Positions 56,825 to 64,000 of a stretch of DNA of 64,000 nt are shown piece by piece. Both the position numbers and the translations under genes were made by a program. This DNA is from Bactericera cockerelli. Its lineage: Eukaryota > Arthropoda > Insecta > Hemiptera > Triozidae. Location: positions 16,130,564-16,194,563 of the forward strand of contig CM044957.1 in the NCBI GenBank assembly GCA_024516035.1, read 5' to 3'. The notes beneath the pieces were generated by a model, which was given only the letters and a program-made list of their open reading frames with translations, searched no databases and was not told the DNA's origin. Position 1 is the first letter of the stretch. The number at the start of each line of letters is the position of its first letter.

Positions 56825-58228
56825 TGGTAGTTCACAAATTTTGAATATAATTTGTAAAATTTAACTGGATAAGTACCTTCCACCAAATCAGTGGAAAGAT
56901 TTTATTGTAGAAAAGCTTTTTGAAAAACCAGAAATTTGCTAAGAGCAAACGAACGTCATCAATACAATAATATTTTATTATTTTAGTTCTGAAATATGGT
57001 CTGCTTCTTTTTCATGAAACAGTTTCAAGATCTTAGTTTATAAAACTTTTGTATGGTTAGTGATAATTGGAAAAAGTCCATCAATAAAATGTGTTATCTA
57101 AAATCAAGCAACAATACTTCACATTTTCAAAAATGAACTAACCGTAGATGAACATTATTATGAAACAGTTAATAATTTTTTGAATGAAGACGGTCGGTTC
57201 GACGTATAAAACAAAAGTAGCTTCTCTTAAATTAAAATATAACATACCCAAAGCTAATATCAGTCCTCTATATCTCATTTGAGCTCTCTAACGTTTCCAA
57301 TTTCCGGACCAAATGTTACTACGATACTCCAGTCTTGGATTTTATTTCATAATCTACCTATCTACCTAAACCTAACGTATTCCATTAAAGATTAGAGGAC
57401 TTGAAAAAGAAAATGAAAGAAATAGGGCAACTGCTATCTGAATGAACTCACCCACTGGACTGGATATTGACTTGACTTGCTGCTTTCGAAAGTCTTGAGA
57501 AAAACATGGTTTTTATACTGAACAATATCTAAAAAAAAAAAGGGTTGCGTCGTGAATATCAGCATCACGGGTTTCAATTTTCAGTGGTCACCTACCAAAC
57601 TCCAACCTCGCTAGACGTTGCAGTGATCATCAGAGAAGGATTATTTAACGTTCCATTAAAGCTGGATATCTTGTTTTTTCTTTGTTTTTAATGATCGGAA
57701 TATAATGTTCAAAATTGCCAAATTCCATTCTACTTGTCTATGAGTTAAATAGAGTAAAACTAGTTTAGAGTCAGTTGCTTATCCATACCTTTTAATTTTA
57801 GTGCCGCTTTAAATTTTTGCTACCTAACCGGATTATAATTATAACATTTATAACTATGCCAATTAAGTAATTATTCAATAGAGGACCTTGTATCATCCAT
57901 TTTGTCTATGATCTTAAATATTTAGGAAATACCTACATATTATGTGTAACGCTGTAGACTGTAGAGGCAGTATAAGAAATGAAAACCAACGAACTAGAAG
58001 TAGGTACACAAAATTTAGCAATTACTGACGTCAAACTTACTTCTTACTGGGTAAAAGAAAATGTGGCGATTTTTTAAAATAAATAATCTATATCTGCAGG
58101 CTGCGGGGGCCTTGACCTCCAAGAACCATCTTTTCCATTCATTAGATCAATTTTGGTCCAATAATGGTTTTATTGGACTCTTGTTGTTTGTTTACTCTCT
58201 CTGGTGAGTTGATTTCTTTCTTGTGCAA
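56825..58228. other. No gene seen
   Basis: No repeat family or exon could be assigned. Confidence 0.5.
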
Positions 58229-58229
58229 T

Positions 58230-58380
58230 ATTTTTTTTTTTTTTTAAAGATGAGTGTTTCACAGCCGTTTTTATTTCGTAGCCATGAAACAGGAGCTACT
58301 GTAGACGCTTGTGGTCTGTGTTGTAGCCTGCCCATCCCGTAGTATGCCTCCCCTCTGATGGGCGAGAAGTGACACAATAC
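58230..58380 (-). mobile_element. SINE family A body fragment
   Basis: It matches 9281-9420 (GATGAGTGTTTCACAGCC to AAGTGACACAATACTTC) and breaks off exactly where the 58381 duplicate segment begins. The tRNA head is missing. Poly(T) at 58231-58245 is its tail. Confidence 0.75.
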
Positions 58381-58676
58381 TTCTCCAGATAGAAGAGTAC
58401 TTTTACAATGGAAATCATTGTGTAACTATACTGTCGTATTGGAAAGTTAATGTTATCATGAATAGTACATTTCTTATCAGCTAAAACTTATTCCTAGACA
58501 ATACCTGCAATATGAATCAATGAAACTTTGTTTAGAAACCCTTTGCCCAATTTCTACAATACAATTTGCATTTTTGCACAATTTGTTTAAAATAAGTTAT
58601 AAGTTATAGGTAATTTTGTACATTGAAAATACGATCATGTAGGTAGATTGTAAATTAATAAACTTCGTTTGTAGGA
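58381..58676. repeat. Copy of the 44313-44665 segment
   Basis: Shared CTATACTGTCGTATTGGAAA, GTTAATGTTATCATGAATA, TATCAGCTAAAACTTATTCC and GAAAATACGATCATGTAGGT in the same order, with one unit of the local repeat missing. It lies between two SINE family A copies. Confidence 0.8.
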
Positions 58677-58987
58677 TTTTTTTTTTTTTTTAAAGATGAG
58701 TGTTTCACAGCCTTTTTTGTTTCGTAGCCATGAAACAGGAGTTACTGTAGACGCTTGTGGTCTGTGTTGTAGCCTGCCCATCCCGTAGTATGCCTCCCCT
58801 CTGATGGGCGAGAAGTGACACAATACTTCCCATTTAGGTGCTGGGTCAACACGAGCGAACCGGAAGGTATCCCTTACAAACAACTGTAACCAAATTAAGA
58901 ATACAAATTTTTGTCGGCGCGGGGGTTCGAACCCGGGACCTTCCGCATGGCAAGCGAGTGCTTAACCACTCAGCTAATCGCGCGCTC
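58677..58987 (-). mobile_element. tRNA-derived SINE family A, full length
   Basis: From poly(T) at 58677-58691 to the tRNA head ending at 58987 (minus-strand GCGCGCGATTAGCTGAGTGG, GGTTCGAACCC). Closely similar to 9281-9579. Confidence 0.82.
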
Positions 58988-60658
58988 ATGTGTGTTCATG
59001 AATCTTATTTAGTTTATTTAAACTCAGTCAAAATGTTGCTCTTCTGGTTTCATTGGTATGTATGTACCTATGTTGTTACTGGTGTGGGTAAAACAAACAT
59101 TTACAATTATATTTAAATTTTCTTACAAAGTTGGAAACTTGGGTAAGTAATTTCAGTTAGCTGGCTTACTGTTACCTACATTAATGACCATTCCAGTCAT
59201 AGTTAATAGGGGAGTAAATTTTATTTTATTTATTAGGTAGTTTGGATCACTGCCGATTGATTGTGTGGACATCTTAATTACACAAACACAATTGATTAAA
59301 AAAAAATCTTTTTATACTTTTACTATTCTAATTAGACCGTGTGTCTTAGATAACTCCATATTGATTAATTATACTATTAATTATTATATTCAATAGAATA
59401 CACAAACTGTCTATAAAACTCAATAATACCTCACATCGTTTTCGCAAAGGTTTTTCACCCATGGCTAAAGTTGTTTTTAGATTTTTGAAAATGTCTCTCC
59501 TAATCTCAACACCAAAAGACTTCGTGCAGAATTCCAGCTTTTTAGACTTGCACTCTGGAGAAACAATGGTCAGTCAGTCAATCAATCAGTCTATGTTTGG
59601 TCGCTTTTCCAAGTATCGACGGTAGTTATACTTTCAATGGATTTCTCCCAGTTCTCAGGTAATAGAGTCACTTGTGAGACGTCGTTAGAGATCGAACCTC
59701 CGGGCGAAAGGAAGGGTTCCAGCTACTTAGGAGAGCTCTTCCTGTCTTCCAGTTCCCACGGCTGAGATTCTCATTAGACCTGATCAATACCGGGCTCTAT
59801 TCCTATGTTGATATGATGCTCTTATAATTGCGTCTATTGTCTTCTGTATTGACGGCTATTATGTTGTGTCCTCCTCTCGCATTCGTATGGGTCTCTCTTG
59901 TGTCCAAGATTCACACCCATGTTGACACGCATGGAAACATCTTATAGAAAACCCCGGAGTGATTGTTAATTTGTTATGGAGGAACCAAACAGATCAGCTA
60001 CCTATGTGAGAATCAGATTGAGGTGTTTTCTTTCAAATTCTACATACCTAATGTTCCATATTCTTCATAACTTTTTCATTTTTTTTTTGTATCTAGTAGA
60101 AGATTTTATTTTTATTTTTTCAATTTTTATAAACTTTCAAATATTAACATTCCCGCCCCATCTTCACATTCAACACCTCGTACTTTCTTTCTCAACCCCC
60201 TCATTCTTATTGATACAGCTCTGATTATTGAAATCTGGACTTTGACCCTCAGCCATCCTAGTGTTTGGGAATATGATTTATTCCAGCGTTCGCTTAGTTT
60301 GTTTGATATTTGTTGCTGTTTAATACTTTTTCATAGTATTCCCAGTTCTAACTGTATATTTCTTAACGTGATCTAAATTCCCACCACCATTTTTTTAACT
60401 AGGAGCGGAGGACTATTTGAGGACCACTTCATTAGTTTCGCAGGAATAAATCCTAATTTGGAGGTGATAGTTCTGTTTTCTTGAACGTTTTGTGTGTACA
60501 AAACTGGGTGAGACTATCTGAGTCTTACATTTTGATAATCCGAACTTTTCAGACAAATGTACCTATGACTTTACCCATTCAAAATCACAAATCACAACCT
60601 TTCCTCTAGCTAAATTAATAATTCACTCAACTTAAGTAAATTGAAAAAGTACAAGGTT
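58988..60658. other. No gene seen
   Basis: AT-rich with some pyrimidine-rich stretches (60070-60230). No exons or placed repeats. Confidence 0.5.
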
Positions 60659-60659
60659 T

Positions 60660-60820
60660 GGGGGACTGGCTGGGGCACTATAAACAAAGAGTAGACCAGC
60701 ATTGGCTTGGTTCTGGGGGCCCTTGTCAATTATTAGCCTCCTTGTATAGACAATGGTAGAAGTGCTAAGTCATTGCTCCACTGTCTGGCTACCATCGTTC
60801 ACGATGACGCCACCCTATGA
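60660..60820 (+). mobile_element. Family D dispersed element
   Basis: One minisatellite unit (GAGTAGACCAGCATTGGCTT), then TTCTGGGGGCCCTTGTCAAT and CATCGTTCACGATGACGCCA, as in 25045-25290. Confidence 0.72.
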
Positions 60821-60829
60821 TGATATGAT

Positions 60830-62434
60830 GACAAGGTTTTATCCATGGAAATATCTAACATTAGACGAAACACAGTTTCATTGTTCAATAAAATTTACAT
60901 TGCGCCATTTCTAGTCGGAATAAATAAGATTGAAAATTCATCAATAATATATGATGATGTTAAAGAGCTTTCTATATTTCATTAACGAGAAATAAGATGA
61001 CGTAATATCTTGAGAAAAATAAACACCACATAGTGTAATGTATGTAATATTTGATTAATCAGAGAAACAAATTTATAGGTAGGTACCTATTACCCTATCG
61101 TGAGAATTTAATCAACTTATCAAACACCAATATTGTTTCATCGATATTTTAAATACCCAACAGCTCTCACCCTCCCTATAAAAACAAGAACATCCTTACA
61201 CTAACAAAAAAGCCATAGGAACCTCTGGCTATCCAAGTTAACACACGTCCAGTTATTTTTTATCATGATTTTAAATGCTTTCACTTTGTAGGTATATTTA
61301 TTATTTTGTTTCTAAAGATCTTCTTTTATGTGAGATGTTACAATTTTCCCTACTTTCCTCCCAACTCATTGCAAATTTCAACACAACACAGAAATTTACG
61401 TGTGAAATCAGTGCCTGGATTTTTATATTATAAACACCATATCACCGTGAACTGATTTTTCATGAAGAGAGCCTCATTTTCTTGACTACTATCTATTAAT
61501 ACATGTGTCAAATTTTAGTACATCATTATGTATTAGGCACCTATTTCTTCTCTTTCTAAATCACTTCTCTAGTCTTCTCTAAATTGGTGCAGGAATATCT
61601 AGCCCATTCATATTCCACCTAATATGAGAAACTTGGTTGAAAATTATGGATAATCATCAAATGCACCGACAAGAAAAAGAACCCTGTATTTATTTTAGGT
61701 TCAAAGCAAAAGATTTTGGGAAATACTAACGAATTAACACGGACAAAATTTCGTCATGAAAATATAATATTTTTATTCCCTCATGGCCCTATAATAATAT
61801 AATTATGACAAACTTAACAAAAGAGTAGCACTATTAGATGTACTGGATTATAATGAGGCTTATCATATCTTTCGACTTTCATTTATTTAATTGATATTTA
61901 TATTCCGTAGTATTTATTTTCACAGTTTTAGAAAGCCAAGTACAAATATTAAGATGGTAAACATACCAGTATTTATGTATGTATATAATTGAACACTATG
62001 TATTTTCTAATTGTTAATCATTCATTAGTCAATTAATCATTCACTGATCTCTAAAATAAAACATGTACCTAGATGTTAGATGAAGCTGAAATGTTGTATG
62101 GAGTTTAGATGTTCAATAATAAGAAAGAATAGTCACTGACGGCGGCAACAACAAAAAAAATGGTTTGATAATTTGCTGCCAACAAAGTTCGATGGACTTT
62201 TAGCTAGTCAAATGGCAAATTCCAAGTACCAACTCCATTGGTTAAGGAAGAAATGCTTTGGTTCCTGAATCTTCTAGATTCCATCACAATCGGGTCCTCT
62301 AACTCTATTCGAGATAATCTCACATGACATCATTTGTCAAAAATGCGCTTCATGCATTTTGAGAGCTCTCAAATTTCCAATGCACTACCCGCTTTGATTC
62401 AAAGAATTAAACAACAATAATTTCACCCCTCATT
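60830..62434. other. No gene seen
   Basis: AT-rich with no recognisable repeat. Confidence 0.5.
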
Positions 62435-62439
62435 TAACT

Positions 62440-62665
62440 TGTGCTCGATTTGCTGCCGACTTTTGCGCACCGAATCCCGTGCGACAGGGCAGATGAAGAC
62501 TTATGACAGGGGCCCGGGGTGACTGGGTCACGGGGCCCATGCAAGGCGGCCTCTGCGACAGCAATTGGTTCCGCCGGCTTAGTTACCCCACACCGCTGTG
62601 AGCTTGCATCCCGCCCCCCATCCCCCGAATCACGGTTACTGGAATCAGTCACGGTACATGGTACA
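62440..62665. other. GC-rich, CpG-containing patch of unknown origin
   Basis: About 220 bp of clearly different composition (GACAGGGGCCCGGGGTGACT, GGTTCCGCCGGCTTAGTTAC). Both strands are open in one frame, but neither protein looks conserved. It could be a fragment of an unrecognised transposon. Confidence 0.5.
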
Positions 62666-62788
62666 GTAAATAAGAAATACTTTTCATGTAGTTTATCCAT
62701 TTGCTGTTGTTGTTGTTGTAGGTGGTTGTGATGTTGTTGTTTCTGTCCTTTATTAAATCTCCGCCTCTTGATTTTTTCTTCTTTTTCT

Positions 62789-62837
62789 AGTACGAGTAGG
62801 TATAGGTATACTCATATACCTATACCTACTCGGTACT
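62789..62837. repeat. Near-perfect 22-bp hairpin of TAGGTA words
   Basis: AGTACGAGTAGGTATAGGTA and its complement face each other across a CTCA loop, with one extra G on the right arm. Confidence 0.85.
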
Positions 62838-62946
62838 GCTACTACCCAGTTGCATGTAAAAAAAGTGATTTTCAATACGTACCTACTAGCGTTTTTACAG
62901 TAAAAGCATAATACTTTACAAAATCATAACGCCGGCATTGTTGTTT

Positions 62947-62950
<4 letters not shown>

Positions 62951-62982
<32 letters not shown>
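62951..62982. repeat. Poly(T) of 32 bases
   Basis: Uninterrupted T-run 28 bp before the Helitron at 63011. Confidence 0.9.
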
Positions 62983-62986
<4 letters not shown>

Positions 62987-63010
62987 AAAATCACAGGAAA
63001 ATACTTATAA

Positions 63011-63237
63011 TCTTAATATATAAATGTCAAAGTCACTGACTGACTGATCATCACTGTTTCTCCGAACTGGTAAGTCCTAGGAAGCTGAAATTTGGTAGGT
63101 AGCTTTGTCTTATAGTCTAGATGTGCAATAAGACGGGATTTTTCGAAATTCCCACTACAACACCTGCCATTGGCGAAAAAGAACTTTTTGCTTTCACGGC
63201 CATGCCTCGGCCCGCAAAGCGGGCGACAGCCCGCTAG
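63011..63237 (+). mobile_element. Non-autonomous Helitron
   Basis: It starts TCTTAATATATAA after A (63010) and ends CTAG before T (63238), with the hairpin CCCGCAAAGCGGG just inside. Same family as 52350-52583. Confidence 0.87.
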
Positions 63238-63292
63238 TATCTAAATAATTTGAAGATAGAAAACACTTGGCTCTTTTTTTTTACTTAATTAA

Positions 63293-63527
63293 CTAGCCGT
63301 TTGCCCGTGCTTTGCGACGGAACTAAATTTCAAATTTACTAAGGCATGGCCATACTGCTGGACAGCAATGCCTTTTTGAACTTTTAATAATTTTTCTGGA
63401 CAAAGCGATAATGGTTTTGGGGGGGTCAATTCTGAGACATTTTTCGCTATCTCTTACCGTTTTGGCTAAACAACTCCGGACAAACAAACAAACAAACATA
63501 GGAAGTCCTTTTTTCTGTTTTATATAA
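63293..63527 (-). mobile_element. Helitron family 2, first of tandem pair
   Basis: Minus-strand 3' end CGGGCAAACGGCTAG at 63293. The other end (TATATAAAACAGAAAAAAGG) is short by a few bases where the second copy adjoins. Confidence 0.78.
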
Positions 63528-63529
63528 TA

Positions 63530-63777
63530 CTAGCCGTTTGCCCGTGCTTTGCAACGGGACTAAATTTCAAATTTACTAAGGCATGGCCGTACTGCTGGAC
63601 AGCAATGCCTTTTTGAACTTTTTATAATTTTTCTGGACAAAGCGATAATGGTTTTGGGGGGTTCAATTCTGAGACATTTTTCGCTATCTCTTACCGTTTT
63701 GGCTAAACAACTCCGGACAAACAAACAAACAAACATAGGTAGGTAGGTAGTCCTTTTTTCTGTTTTATATATAGAGA
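63530..63777 (-). mobile_element. Helitron family 2, second of tandem pair
   Basis: Nearly identical to 63293-63527. The minus strand begins TCTCTATATATAAAACAG after A and ends AAACGGCTAG. It has an extra TAGG run (GTAGGTAGGTAG). Confidence 0.8.
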
Positions 63778-64000
63778 TATTAATGTTTTATTAAGTAAAA
63801 CAAAAATGAGCCAAGTGTTTTCTATCTTCAAATTATTTCGATGTTTATTTGTTTTACCAAGAGTTGTGTATAACTATAAGTTTTTCCTAAGAACTTATAT
63901 ATTTCATTGTTATAATATCTACTTCTTTTTATTTGTTACACTTACGCAAGTCAGACATGACTTTTTGGTTCTCTTACGCAAGTCGGATATGTCCCTTCTT

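Larger units (their letters stand above)
63239..63842. repeat. Inverted repeat pair enclosing two Helitrons
   Basis: TTTGAAGATAGAAAACACTT (63250-63269) and its complement (about 63811-63832), with similar flanks over about 50 bp, bracket the Helitron pair. This was probably a single small hairpin element before the Helitrons inserted in its loop. Confidence 0.75.

Noticed and set aside
62434..62731. A 70-88 codon gene on either strand of the GC-rich patch
   Set aside because: Open on both strands because GC-rich DNA has few stops; the minus-strand frame extends into a GTT/CAA simple repeat and no conserved motif is visible.

Overview
The window looks like nuclear DNA of an arthropod, most likely an insect; a hemipteran is a low-confidence guess. 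It is AT-rich, its genes have GT-AG introns, and it is crowded with eukaryotic transposable elements: copia-type LTR, mariner/Tc1, Harbinger-like, foldback, Helitron, and tRNA- and 5S-headed SINEs. I see no prokaryotic genes, CRISPR array, rRNA gene or convincing stand-alone tRNA gene. The bHLH gene is clearly of the insect atonal type.

Layout. (1) 1-13249, + strand: the 3' part of a multi-exon gene of unknown function. I chained thirteen exons by splice sites and reading-frame phase. The product has a W-containing motif repeated about four times (once per exon in exons 2-5), coiled coils and a helical region. The first in-frame stop gives at least 687 residues. The same frame reopens downstream to a second stop at 13249, but only if two slippage-type frame changes are ignored. 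Its introns hold a 45-bp tandem array with an insertion, a GC-rich 70-bp satellite inside an inverted-repeat element, a SINE with long flanking duplication, a Harbinger-like MITE, an internally deleted copia element with identical LTRs, and a foldback element with 370-bp arms. (2) 13250-33850: a gene desert holding 5S-derived SINEs, tRNA-derived SINEs, MITEs and GA arrays, with GC-richer E-box-containing patches in its last 3 kb. (3) 33851-35184, + strand: a two-exon atonal-family proneural bHLH gene, complete at 277 residues, the best identified gene here. (4) 35185-64000: no host gene seen. It holds composite mariner remnants, a 2.06-kb Tc1/mariner-family element with DD41D spacing inserted in a degenerate tandem array, a 2.37-kb foldback element with 732-bp arms and an 8-bp target duplication, and a Helitron cluster with a head-to-tail pair.

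The two genes are about 20 kb apart on the same strand, and nothing in the sequence shows that they cooperate. I do not see a convincing new multi-gene system. The most notable points are the unrecognised W-motif gene with its odd last exon, the large intronic hairpins, the atonal gene's intron and short loop, two SINE families with different heads sharing one tail, and the Helitron tandem.

All calls were made by reading; no similarity search, folding or alignment was run.
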